Of a stretch of DNA of 64,000 bases, positions 61,801-64,000 are shown one piece after another. The stretch is from Candidula unifasciata (lineage: Eukaryota; Mollusca; Gastropoda; Stylommatophora; Geomitridae): the NCBI GenBank assembly GCA_905116865.2, contig CAJHNH020007035.1:186001-250000 (forward strand). Reading direction: 5' to 3'. Below the pieces are notes generated by a model that saw nothing but the letters and a program-made list of their open reading frames with translations, did no database searches and was not told where the DNA came from. A program made the translations under genes and the position numbers. Numbering within the stretch: position 1 is the first letter of the stretch; each line of letters opens with the position of its first letter.

Positions 61801-62777
61801 AGTCCTCAACTCCGGGCATGGCAAGAGCCAAGGATGGATCAACCTGCAGGATGTTTGCGTGTGATTGAGTGCTCATCACAAATCCAGCAAATAGTTCTCC
61901 TGAAGAGGACAGAGTGGGAAACATCTTAGTCATCATTATCATGTAGCAGGTCTTTTCAGAACATCACTCTCATCACAGTCTGTCTGAAAGAACCAACCCC
62001 AGCATTGTTTTGGTGGTTGCAATTTTTCCAGGCAAATTTTACATTTGATAGTTGGCACTAACGCAAGACAGTCTGCTATCAAATCATCTTAGATCTAAAA
62101 TGGTACCCCAGCATTATGAAGCACCTTGCTTCCATATATTTGATCTAAATACTTCAGTGTCTATTTCTTCTCTATTCTTAAAAGTTTCAACATTCTTATC
62201 CTAAATCTGGTCTCTTCTTCTTCTGCTATTTATCCCGCATGGAGCATAGGTCCTCAACCAACTCATGCCAAGTCCTTCTATCCTTCACCATTGCATGCAG
62301 CTCTCCGCATGTCCTCCCTATCTTTTTAACTTTGTTCTCTAGCTTTCTACTACATGTGTGTTTTAATCTGCCGTTATTTCTATGCCCTTGTGAGTTCCAA
62401 TGTAGAAATTCTAGGTATAATGTTCTCAGGTTTTCTCAATATGTGTCCTAACCAACCTCAGTCTTTTCTTCACTTCTTGGGCCACTGGAACTTGTTTAGT
62501 TCCCTCCCATAGTGTTTCTATCATACTGTTTAAACTAGGCTTCACAGTCCATGGATTAGCTGTGTCTTTTACATATCTACCTACCATCAGAGACAGGGAT
62601 ATCATCCACATAAGCAGCCTCTCCTGTAGCTTGTTTGTATGCTGAGCTGTGCGGTACAGGTCTTCCTACCAGATCACTTGATGGCTGCAGATCTGTGGGC
62701 TGGTGGAACACCTGGCAACCACCTTTCAGGCTCTGAGTGATTTCATTTATTGCACTGTTGTCTGCCTCATCTGAATC
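25539..62777 (-). CDS. Xanthine dehydrogenase/aldehyde oxidase-family enzyme, molybdopterin domain (19 exons found, 5' partial)
   Basis: Reading right to left, exons are 62777-62585, 61899-61727, 56139-56020, 54751-54530, [one missing], 51396-51327, 49560-49473, 47466-47380, 46000-45809, 44459-44314, 43676-43595, 41749-41654, 39692-39564, 35963-35889, 34600-34548, 33294-33180, 31439-31353, 30086-29919, 26816-26649 and 25592-25539 (TAA). All phases agree except across the missing exon. The total is about 771 codons, colinear with mammalian XDH from just after the FAD domain to the C-terminus. Family members are cytosolic Mo-pterin flavoenzymes oxidising purines or aldehydes. XDH-like signs are the retained Arg of AERCLL (bovine Arg880), Arg in AFRGYG, Glu in GIGEPP (Glu1261) and [11 protein letters not shown]. 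Several pocket residues differ, so XDH versus a divergent oxidase paralogue is open. The Fe-S and FAD exons must lie right of the window. Candidate minus-strand AATAAA sites are at 23152-23157 and 22954-22959, which would put a 40-bp satellite in the 3' UTR. Confidence 0.92.
25600..26648. other. Last oxidase intron, unclassified content
   Basis: 25640-25960 is low-complexity (TGTTGGAGTTG, GAGACTGGATG repeats on the plus strand). 26000-26640 is more complex and GC-richer, possibly part of an old element, but it shows no family motif. Confidence 0.5.
26649..26816 (-). CDS. Oxidase exon: GIGEPP catalytic Glu
   Basis: 56 codons in phase 0: [20 protein letters not shown], then [20 protein letters not shown] and SDK. 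The GEPP Glu corresponds to bovine Glu1261, the general base of the hydroxylation reaction. Acceptor TACCCAG, donor AAG|GTGGGT. Confidence 0.94.
27535..29320. repeat. Minisatellite, 20-bp unit, about 85 copies
   Basis: Unit close to CCTCTAGTCAGACACCCAAT, with higher-order variants carrying CACAGTCCTCTCCAAT. A seed of related units is at 26985-27050. It lies in the oxidase intron between exons 29919 and 26816. Confidence 0.96.
29919..30086 (-). CDS. Oxidase exon: [14 protein letters not shown]
   Basis: 56 codons in phase 0: [20 protein letters not shown], then [18 protein letters not shown] and NPKAVYSSK. Matches 'TRGP..YKIPAF..IP..F.V.LL......AIYASK'. Acceptor TAATCAG, donor AAG|GTAAGG. Confidence 0.96.
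30265..30420 (-). mobile_element. LINE 3' tail fragment
   Basis: Reverse complement of the end seen at 30780-31180: CATGGAGCATAGACCCTCAA on the plus strand equals the terminal VEGLCSM-type codons. Confidence 0.65.
30425..30735 (-). repeat. SINE-like family A, minus strand
   Basis: CCACCGGCTGTAAACTCTAG through GTGCAGCTGGTTGTTCCTTG to CAATGGGGCCTCGGAAATCA. Confidence 0.7.
30780..31180 (+). mobile_element. LINE 3' tail ([14 protein letters not shown])
   Basis: Broken plus frames show [20 protein letters not shown] and [14 protein letters not shown] before GAAAAGCATAAGAAGAG. Copies of the same end are at 39880-40040 (plus), 30265-30420 (minus) and 62225-62560 (minus). Confidence 0.7.
31353..31439 (-). 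CDS. Oxidase exon: [21 protein letters not shown]
   Basis: 29 codons in phase 0: [17 protein letters not shown], then [12 protein letters not shown], one of the most conserved blocks in the family. Acceptor TTTCAG, donor CAG|GTATGT. Confidence 0.96.
31500..31770 (+). repeat. SINE-like family A
   Basis: CCTGTGTGGGTTCCAGGACC to TTACAGCTGGTGAATGCACC; starts about 60 bases upstream (minus sense) of the oxidase exon at 31439. Confidence 0.7.
31930..32960. repeat. Minisatellite, ~19-bp unit, with a duplicated block
   Basis: Units are close to GCTAGCTGAAAGTATCCAT. A ~65-bp unique island (TTGCATGCAATAGAGCAGAG to CTAGCCTCTAATG) occurs at 32470-32530 and again at 32890-32955, showing that a ~420-bp block of the array was duplicated. 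The end has (GAT)n. Confidence 0.93.
33035..33230. repeat. 62-bp tandem triplication spanning an oxidase exon end
   Basis: CAGCCACTGATACG starts at 33035, 33097 and 33155 (the last spacing is 58 because of a four-base deletion). Each unit holds the last ~35 exon bases, the donor and 27 intron bases. Confidence 0.93.
33180..33294 (-). CDS. Oxidase exon: [12 protein letters not shown]
   Basis: 115 bases: one base completing Lys, then [19 protein letters not shown] and [14 protein letters not shown]. '[17 protein letters not shown]' is nearly identical to mammalian XDH/AOX. The donor CAG|GTGTGT and the last ~35 exon bases are part of a 62-bp unit repeated twice more in the intron. Confidence 0.95.
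34040..34290 (-). mobile_element. SINE family B, minus strand
   Basis: Shares the CTGGCTGCCTTTATTTCCCA and GACATTACCTGGTACACAT blocks. The head is degraded. Confidence 0.65.
34548..34600 (-). CDS. Oxidase exon (53 bp): LSAIGHYK
   Basis: 17 codons plus two bases: [17 protein letters not shown](K). Short, but phase-consistent on both sides (acceptor CTGCAG, donor AA|GTAGGT) and equivalent to 'LSATGFY' of XDH. Confidence 0.85.
34665..34920 (-). mobile_element. tRNA-headed SINE (family B), minus strand
   Basis: The minus strand starts TGTGGTGGCTAGATG (A-box-like), then GTCATGAGTTCAGGTCC (B-box-like), and runs into GGTAAAGTCCTAGGAGGTAA and the 'ACTCGGTGGGTGATG' body on the plus strand. Confidence 0.75.
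34982..35251 (+). CDS. CMIP: CMIP-like N-terminal exon, nested in an oxidase intron
   Basis: 90 codons from ATG to CT|GTAAGT. After about 43 Ser/Thr/Pro-containing residues the translation reads [19 protein letters not shown], then [19 protein letters not shown]. This parallels the start of the PH-like region of C-Maf-inducing protein (QVC...H.RT..SKI..S..LRRWE.H...L) and stops where the next CMIP block (P.GYM) would begin. CMIP is a cytoplasmic adaptor with PH-like and leucine-rich repeat regions. It lies on the strand opposite to the oxidase, between the exons at 34600 and 35889. No later CMIP exon is visible to the right edge, so either the next intron exceeds 28 kb or this is an orphan duplicate. 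The frame is also open a few codons upstream after CATAGCAG, so it could be an internal exon. Confidence 0.68.
35575..35640 (+). repeat. tRNA-like SINE head
   Basis: TGGCGAAGTGGTCAAGCC and ATAGGTTCAATTCAAG fit A and B boxes at tRNA spacing, but the ends cannot form an acceptor stem and no mature tRNA is predicted. Probably a SINE relic. Confidence 0.55.
35889..35963 (-). CDS. Oxidase exon: [10 protein letters not shown]
   Basis: 25 codons in phase 0: [18 protein letters not shown] and KKEWKDV, equivalent to mammalian 'ACQTILKRLEPY..KNP...WEDW'. Acceptor TTACAG, donor GTG|GTATGT. Confidence 0.9.
36080..36310 (+). mobile_element. LINE 3' tail with (GAT)n end
   Basis: Purine-rich [12 protein letters not shown] frame, GTAAAAAGAGCAATGTTCAG and a CATGATGATGATGAG end typical of the RTE-like tails here. 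Confidence 0.5.
36345..36425. repeat. Short tandem repeat, ~27-bp unit, three copies
   Basis: Units contain AATCCTTGTCATCAAAGATA. Confidence 0.85.
36515..36795 (+). repeat. SINE-like family A
   Basis: Diverged, with an internal insert near 36640-36700; ends TTACAGCTGGTGAATGCTGG. Confidence 0.6.
37005..37275 (-). repeat. SINE-like family A, minus strand
   Basis: TTCACCGGCTGTAAACTGAC to GAATGGGACCCCAGAATTCA. Confidence 0.7.
37320..37590 (-). mobile_element. SINE family B, minus strand
   Basis: AGACCAATCGGGACTATGCC, a CATCTTTACTTCTCCAGGAC block, and CCCATTTAAGGCTGGGTTGA identify it. Diverged. Confidence 0.6.
37690..39446. repeat. Minisatellite, 28-bp unit, over 55 copies in three blocks
   Basis: 37690-38225 has TCTTACATAGCCTGTGGTAC, 38225-38705 a degenerate CTCATCTAACATGTGGGAC form, and 38705-39446 CTTATATAACCTATGGTACT. 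These are three variants of one unit. Confidence 0.95.
39469..39575. repeat. 29-bp tandem repeat carrying an oxidase splice donor, four copies
   Basis: GGACCCACCATCACAG starts at 39469, 39498, 39527 and 39556. On the minus strand each contains TGTGATG|GTGGGT. The copy at 39556 is the real exon end. Confidence 0.95.
39564..39692 (-). CDS. Oxidase exon: [17 protein letters not shown]
   Basis: 43 codons in phase 0: [20 protein letters not shown], then [18 protein letters not shown], ending MAVM. Matches 'ETST..VPN..PTA.S...DL.G.AV'. The 5' splice site ATG|GTGGGT is the first of four tandem 29-bp copies, each carrying the same donor sequence. Confidence 0.93.
39880..40040 (+). mobile_element. 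LINE 3' tail fragment
   Basis: Decayed copy of the 30780 family (ATCTTTGCACAGGAACTCAC, then AAAGGCAGCCCTAAAAAGAC). Confidence 0.55.
40050..40335 (-). repeat. Dispersed repeat with [11 protein letters not shown] frame
   Basis: The minus frame is open and includes [18 protein letters not shown]. Related segments recur at 10300-10440, 31195-31290, 33815-33890 and 63540-63745. The parent element type is not recognised. Confidence 0.6.
40780..41100 (+). mobile_element. RTE-like LINE 3' tail (YIVTVGKLE subfamily)
   Basis: Translation includes [40 protein letters not shown] and [18 protein letters not shown]. It is homologous to the end of the element at 57358 but from a different subfamily. Confidence 0.8.
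41250..41555 (+). mobile_element. tRNA-derived SINE, second copy
   Basis: Same family as 60945: TTAGCGCAGTCGATAAGAGG, GTGTTCAAAACCGGGCGG, then the shared body ending CACATCTCCCGACTTTATC and a T run. The 5' stem is degraded. Confidence 0.8.
41654..41749 (-). CDS. Oxidase exon: [10 protein letters not shown]
   Basis: 32 codons in phase 0: [19 protein letters not shown] and [13 protein letters not shown]. The 'H/TGG.EMGQGLHTK' segment is a signature of the family. Acceptor TTCCAG, donor CAG|GTCAGT. Confidence 0.94.
41930..42415. repeat. Minisatellite, ~46-bp unit, about ten copies
   Basis: Units contain AGATTACATGAAAATCACTG and GTATCAAAGCTCTCATAAGTG. Confidence 0.92.
42610..43535. repeat. Satellite-like array, 68-bp unit, about 13 copies
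   Basis: Units contain TGGACAAGGATAATGAGTCC and CTCCTCCAGGTGCACCCTTC, mostly near-identical. It starts about 55 bases after an oxidase donor (minus sense). It leaves several periodic open frames that are not genes. Confidence 0.96.
43595..43676 (-). CDS. Oxidase exon: RWKKRGL
   Basis: 82 bases: one base completing Arg, then [17 protein letters not shown] and [10 protein letters not shown]. Aligned with mammalian XDH, GYP falls where Phe1009-Thr1010 sit, so both pocket positions differ. Acceptor AATATAG, donor CAG|GTAAGT. A 68-bp satellite begins about 55 bases after the donor. Confidence 0.92.
44314..44459 (-). CDS. Oxidase exon with GC donor: QCWEECL
   Basis: 48 codons plus two bases: [17 protein letters not shown] and [18 protein letters not shown], ending DFN-(AG). 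No GT is available at the end; the boundary is AG|GCAAGA, a GC-AG intron, and the phase to the next exon confirms it. The acceptor TTGCCAG|ATCAGAGA is the last copy of a 54-bp repeat that reiterates the same acceptor upstream. Confidence 0.9.
44440..45490. repeat. Minisatellite, 54-bp unit, about 19 copies, containing a splice acceptor
   Basis: Minus-strand units end ...TTGCCAG|ATCAGAGATTG. The first plus-strand unit (44440-44490) is the authentic acceptor and start of the oxidase exon at 44459. Because 54 is a multiple of three, a 317-codon periodic open frame exists at 45494-44541; it is not a gene. Confidence 0.96.
45809..46000 (-). CDS. Oxidase exon: AERCLL to [11 protein letters not shown]
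   Basis: 64 codons in phase 0. [18 protein letters not shown] retains the Arg corresponding to bovine Arg880. [12 protein letters not shown] retains the Mo-site Arg912 but has Tyr where mammals have Phe914. It continues [14 protein letters not shown] and ends PPEK. Acceptor TGTGCAG, donor AAG|GTAATA. Confidence 0.94.
46185..46375 (-). mobile_element. SINE family B, minus strand
   Basis: CGCCTTTACTTCCCAAAATA, a TTACCTGCTACCTATTTTAG block and TAGGTCAACTTGGGA are shared with 34665. Confidence 0.6.
46375..46990 (+). repeat. SINE-like family A, two plus copies in a row
   Basis: 46375-46660 is diverged; 46700-46990 is well preserved (CCCGTGTGGGTTCCGGGGCC to AGCCGGTGAACTCAAAGAAG). Confidence 0.72.
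47105..47345 (+). mobile_element. SINE family B, plus strand
   Basis: Clear Pol III-like head: GGTGTAGTGGCTAGACACTT and CTTGGGTTTGAATCCAC, then AGGTAATGTCCTGGGAATTC. Best-preserved head of the family. Confidence 0.75.
47380..47466 (-). CDS. Oxidase exon: [12 protein letters not shown]
   Basis: 29 codons in phase 0: [19 protein letters not shown] and [10 protein letters not shown]. The donor is taken as GGA|GTAGGT because it keeps phase 0 with the following VAER exon and is a strong consensus. Confidence 0.9.
47590..47830. repeat. GC-rich repeat-like segment with terminal hairpin
   Basis: Composition differs from its surroundings. It ends with TTCGTCCT-AAGA-AGGACGAA (47798-47817), an eight-base-pair perfect stem with a four-base loop. 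Possibly a SINE tail; no coding. Confidence 0.45.
47955..48085 (+). repeat. SINE-like family A, 3' half
   Basis: CAGATCTGTAAAGTGGATGT to CAGCCAGTGAACGCG, followed by a GAAGAG-rich tail. Confidence 0.65.
48150..48560 (+). mobile_element. RTE-like LINE 3' tail (YIVTVEKLE copy)
   Basis: Carries [10 protein letters not shown] upstream, then SNQDVLKE and [16 protein letters not shown] with a (GAAGAAGA) end. Same subfamily as the copy at 40780, broken by small indels. Confidence 0.75.
48957..49290. other. Possible solo LTR or unknown insertion
   Basis: A GC-richer segment interrupts the 48825 dispersed repeat. It holds several AATAAA/AATAAATG signals (near 49199-49230) and is bounded by GTTAAAG on both sides. 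LTR-like features are suggestive only; no internal retroelement genes are present. Confidence 0.3.
49473..49560 (-). CDS. Oxidase exon: [13 protein letters not shown]
   Basis: 88 bases. The first completes Lys, then [19 protein letters not shown] and [10 protein letters not shown], matching 'RPVR..LDRDEDM...G.RHP....YK' of XDH nearly residue for residue. Acceptor TTGCAG, donor AAG|GTATTG. Confidence 0.93.
49580..50770. other. Oxidase intron, two related unclassified blocks
   Basis: 49890-50280 and 50290-50600 share GTAGGCCAGACAG..TGATCCCT and CCTCTGCCTGCT..GTGTA. They are dispersed-repeat fragments of unknown type. Confidence 0.5.
50770..50945 (-). mobile_element. SINE family B, minus strand
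   Basis: CACTTTTACTTCCCAGAACT, a CTGGTACTCATTTTAGACTG block, and a B-box-like GAACCCGATTCAAACC near its end. Confidence 0.6.
51005..51300 (-). repeat. SINE-like family A, minus strand
   Basis: TTCACTGGCTGTAGACTCCG to ATGGAGCCTAGGAACCCAAA, containing a 16-18 base G run. Confidence 0.68.
51327..51396 (-). CDS. Oxidase exon: GGSFGGKQ loop
   Basis: 70 bases: two bases finishing Gly, then [12 protein letters not shown] and AAVGAYK, with two bases of the last Lys supplied here. Glycine-rich Mo-pterin contact loop. Mammalian XDH has Glu (bovine Glu802) after the Lys, whereas this has Gln. The donor AA|GTCAGT is fixed by the phase of the next exon. A 30-bp array ends at the acceptor. Confidence 0.9.
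51403..51690. repeat. Minisatellite, ~30-bp unit, ending at an oxidase acceptor
   Basis: Units contain AACAAGCAGAGTGTTTAGAA. The copy nearest the exon at 51396 (GAGAGTGTTTAGACAC) forms the pyrimidine tract of its acceptor on the minus strand. Confidence 0.9.
52420..52575 (+). mobile_element. LINE 3' tail remnant (KWEDNIKR)
   Basis: Frame reads [19 protein letters not shown] then a TRDRMCW run, the usual 'WEDNI' C-terminal motif of LINE proteins. Confidence 0.55.
52790..52857. repeat. C homopolymer of about 67 bases
   Basis: Uninterrupted C run, G-rich on the transcribed oxidase sense strand. Length could be an assembly artefact. The missing oxidase exon should lie in this intron. Confidence 0.9.
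53190..53575 (+). mobile_element. LINE 3' fragment with C-terminal Cys-His region
   Basis: Open translation with [33 protein letters not shown] and [13 protein letters not shown]. This is the C-terminal zinc-knuckle-like segment that follows the RNase H or RT part in I/Jockey-group LINEs. Stop is followed by a GAAGAAGAA tail. It lies in the oxidase intron that should hold the missing exon. Confidence 0.8.
53670..53945 (+). mobile_element. SINE family B, plus strand
   Basis: GTGGCATAGCAGTTAGACAC as A-box region, GATCTGAAGGTCATGGGA as B-box region, and AGGTAAAGTCCTGGGAAGTA body. Confidence 0.7.
54155..54465 (-). repeat. SINE-like family A, minus strand
   Basis: CTTCACCAGCTATAAACTCT to CAAAGTGGGGCTCCAGAATC, with an internal G run at 54329-54350. 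Confidence 0.68.
54530..54751 (-). CDS. Oxidase exon: [16 protein letters not shown]
   Basis: 74 codons in phase 0. Contains [18 protein letters not shown] and [16 protein letters not shown], a hallmark of the family. Near its end the normally conserved Ser-Thr-Gln (bovine Gln767, a Mo-site residue) reads SMTHML. Donor is CAG|GTAAGA. The acceptor CCATGCAG directly abuts a 41-bp minisatellite whose unit supplies the pyrimidine tract. The next ~25 codons of the family (up to 'VKR.G') were not found before 51396. Confidence 0.92.
54775..55375. repeat. Minisatellite, ~41-bp unit, about 14 copies, ending at an oxidase acceptor
   Basis: Units contain GGATAACAGCTGTAGACAAC and GGGTAGAAATAGACAA. The last partial copy (GGGTAGACATAGAC at 54758) supplies the pyrimidine tract before the exon at 54751. 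Confidence 0.93.
55755..55930 (+). repeat. Second copy of the 3915 repeat
   Basis: Begins just after a C homopolymer at 55730-55747; same block order as at 3915. Confidence 0.65.
56020..56139 (-). CDS. Oxidase exon: [10 protein letters not shown]
   Basis: 40 codons in phase 0: [15 protein letters not shown], then [15 protein letters not shown], which corresponds to 'G . I I G . V V A D' and 'V . Y E E L . . I I T I E' of XDH. Acceptor TAATCAG, donor CAG|GTATCT. Confidence 0.93.
56515..56830 (-). mobile_element. RTE-like LINE 3' tail, minus strand
   Basis: The minus translation includes [35 protein letters not shown] and [20 protein letters not shown]. Third clear copy of this subfamily. Confidence 0.8.
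57358..60673 (+). mobile_element. RTE-clade LINE, nearly full length, with target-site duplication
   Basis: The element is flanked by the 11-bp direct repeat ATATGCAGACC at 57347-57357 and 60674-60684, and ends in a short (GAT)n tail (about 60661-60673), both typical of RTE elements. A GC-rich ~340-bp leader precedes a single broken ORF with an APE endonuclease followed by a reverse transcriptase. It sits in the oxidase intron between exons 61899-61727 and 56139-56020, in the opposite orientation to the gene. Confidence 0.93.
57700..60662 (+). pseudogene. Broken APE-RT polyprotein of the RTE element
   Basis: In order: endonuclease motifs GTWNVRTL (57852), [21 protein letters not shown] (58253), RNQIDYIL and SDHVPVVG; then RT motifs [11 protein letters not shown] (59587), [16 protein letters not shown] (59882) and [11 protein letters not shown]; then YGCESW and a C-terminal GHVMRR region. 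Breaks are a one-base frameshift near 58208-58211, stops at 58913-58915 and 59207-59209, and a second frameshift near 60255. Motif order and spacing match BovB/RTE-type proteins. It cannot make an intact enzyme. Confidence 0.92.
60945..61249 (+). mobile_element. tRNA-derived SINE with 9-bp target-site duplication
   Basis: The head GGGAGCCGC...GGCGGCTCCC can pair as an acceptor-like stem. Internal A-box-like TTAGCGCAGTCGA and B-box-like GCGTTCGAAACC lie between. A ~200-bp body ends in a T-rich tail. The element is flanked by CTTGCATTT at 60936-60944 and 61250-61258. It is inserted inside another dispersed repeat (also seen at 12760-13110). Confidence 0.85.
61727..61899 (-). CDS. Oxidase exon: GELFAGFV to FACDK
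   Basis: Starts with two bases completing Gly, then [17 protein letters not shown] and [14 protein letters not shown], matching the family's 'T S . R A H A . I' and 'V P G' segments. Ends FACDK at AAG|GTTGGT in phase 0. The downstream intron contains the large RTE element. Confidence 0.92.
62225..62560 (-). mobile_element. LINE 3' tail fragment
   Basis: The plus strand begins TTCTTCTGC then ATGGAGCATAGGTCCTCAAC. It is the minus-strand copy of the 30780 family, longer than the one at 30265, directly downstream of the first oxidase exon. Confidence 0.65.
62585..62777 (-). CDS. Oxidase exon: entry to the Mo domain
   Basis: 64 codons plus one base. An acidic linker DSDEADN leads to [18 protein letters not shown] and YVDDIP, the strongly conserved start of the molybdopterin domain in XDH and aldehyde oxidases. 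Acceptor GATTGCAG, donor G|GTAGGT. Confidence 0.92.
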
Positions 62778-64000
62778 CTGCAATCAACAGGAACATTATA
62801 TACATAATAAACAAACAGACAATGTATTGATCGGCACTCTAGTAAGAAAATACGCACATAAGACAAGAGATCAATTTTATAAGAAAGCGTCACTGGAACT
62901 GCATCAGCCATGCACTCAGAATGGATGCGACCAGACTCTGCCACCAAGCCCTCGTATGGACACAAGAAGGGAAAAGAAAACGAGGAAGACAAAAGGAGAC
63001 CCTGCATAGAACCATCATCAGGAAAGGCTCAACCATGGGCCAATGAACAGCCATGACACAAAACAGGTGGCTAGGAACAGCCAGACATGGGGAGCTATGA
63101 CCTCTGACCTATGCGCCGCCCTAGGCTCATGAGGAAAGGCTAACAAACTAACTCAGAGGAAGAAGTGGAAAGATAGAAGGACACACTAGACACCATAAAA
63201 ACCAAAGCTATAGTCACTGTGCTGGGAGTCAAACATGTCAACAGGAGTAACAAAAGACATAAAAATCAATAATTATTTCTTTATTTAACTCCTGCTCTAA
63301 GTTTTACTAATAATGCTTACCTTGCTTCCTGTAAAAGTTTGTTGGGTTTCTCAAATAGCTTATTAAGGGTGTTAGTTTCTGTGAGTTAATTTATTTCTTC
63401 TTCTCCTCCTCCTCTCTTCTTCACCTCCTCCAGATAAGGGAAGATTTAAGGATTTTCTGTGCTCTCTTTCTAATGCTTTGTATAACACTATTCTTGATGC
63501 AATAACACAATGCAGGAAGCCAAAGAAGAGTTGAGTTGATTCAAGAGCCGACATCACAGCACTCGGGGCATTCCCATAATCGCTCCATCAATAGCCTCAG
63601 CAGCCAGTGAAGAGTTCCGATATTAATGGTGCCAGTAGTATTCTGATTAAATGTCCGTCTTGACTTTTCTCTGAACCTCAGGCATCTACCAGAACCTCTG
63701 GTCACTCTCCGCTGCATCAGTCTCACTAGACTGTGGTGATCCACCTGCTCCTCTGAACTCTCCTACAAGGCACTTACCACGTCTGCCTTATCATGCCAAG
63801 AAGAAAAGCAAAGCCAAAGAAGAAGAAGAAACCAACACAGAACTGGTGTCGTGAGCTGTTACACACTGCAGGATTGACACAGGAGGGGATCCGAGCACTT
63901 AAGAAGTAAATGGTTGGATGTGAAATGAGGATAATCTGTTCACTAACTAACAATCAGAAACTATTAGTGGTTAGTAAGGACAGTCATCACAGCACTATCA
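62778..64000. other. Oxidase intron at the right edge
   Basis: 62860-63130 has LINE-tail-like text (TGGACACAAGAAGGGAAAAG then a CGAGGAAGACAAAAGGAGAC run). No upstream oxidase exon could be supported, so the Fe-S and FAD exons must be further right. Confidence 0.5.
63540..63745 (-). repeat. Dispersed repeat with TLHWLLR frame
   Basis: Minus frame includes RRVTRGSGRCLRFREKSR and GTLHWLLRLLMERLWECPEC. Second long copy of the family at 40050. Confidence 0.6.

Noticed and set aside
63300..63345. Possible small upstream oxidase exon with a GTAAGC donor
   Set aside because: The short translation does not match the segment expected before the Mo domain well enough.

Overview
The window is animal nuclear DNA. 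It has spliced genes with GT-AG introns, tRNA-derived SINEs, non-LTR retrotransposon debris and very many minisatellites, and no operons or bacterial signals. I think it comes from a mollusc, most likely a gastropod. This is inference: the gene families are pan-animal, and the hints are the repeat landscape and two SPIN-like hAT elements, a transposon type known from a pond snail among other hosts.

Layout. (1) About 1.19-21.56 kb, plus strand: ten exons of a C2H2 zinc-finger transcription factor that I identify as the ZNF341 orthologue. Its 5' end lies off the left edge. All exon phases join cleanly to a stop at 21561-21563. (2) About 21.6-25.5 kb: the space between two convergent genes, filled by a tandem array that flips strand (21.7-22.6 kb), a SPIN-like element and a 40-bp satellite (23.2-25.3 kb). 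(3) About 25.54-62.78 kb, minus strand: nineteen exons encoding the molybdopterin (C-terminal) half of a xanthine dehydrogenase/aldehyde oxidase-family enzyme. The Fe-S and FAD half lies beyond the right edge. One short exon of about 25 codons was not found. (4) Nested on the plus strand in an intron of that gene (34.98-35.25 kb): one exon strongly resembling the N-terminal part of CMIP (C-Maf-inducing protein). (5) In another intron (57.36-60.67 kb): a near-complete but dead RTE-clade LINE flanked by an 11-bp target-site duplication.

Introns are crowded with a SINE-like family with a GAA-rich tail (more than 15 copies), a second tRNA-headed SINE family, a third SINE family (one copy with a clean target-site duplication), LINE 3' tails, and about 16 minisatellite arrays. 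The most unusual pattern is that several arrays start at, or contain, splice sites of the two host genes, so that authentic-looking donors or acceptors are reiterated in tandem.

The genes have no evident common pathway. One is a nuclear regulator, one a cytosolic purine/aldehyde oxidising enzyme, and one a signalling adaptor fragment. The oxidase is notable because several residues that line the Mo-site substrate pocket in mammalian xanthine oxidase are changed.
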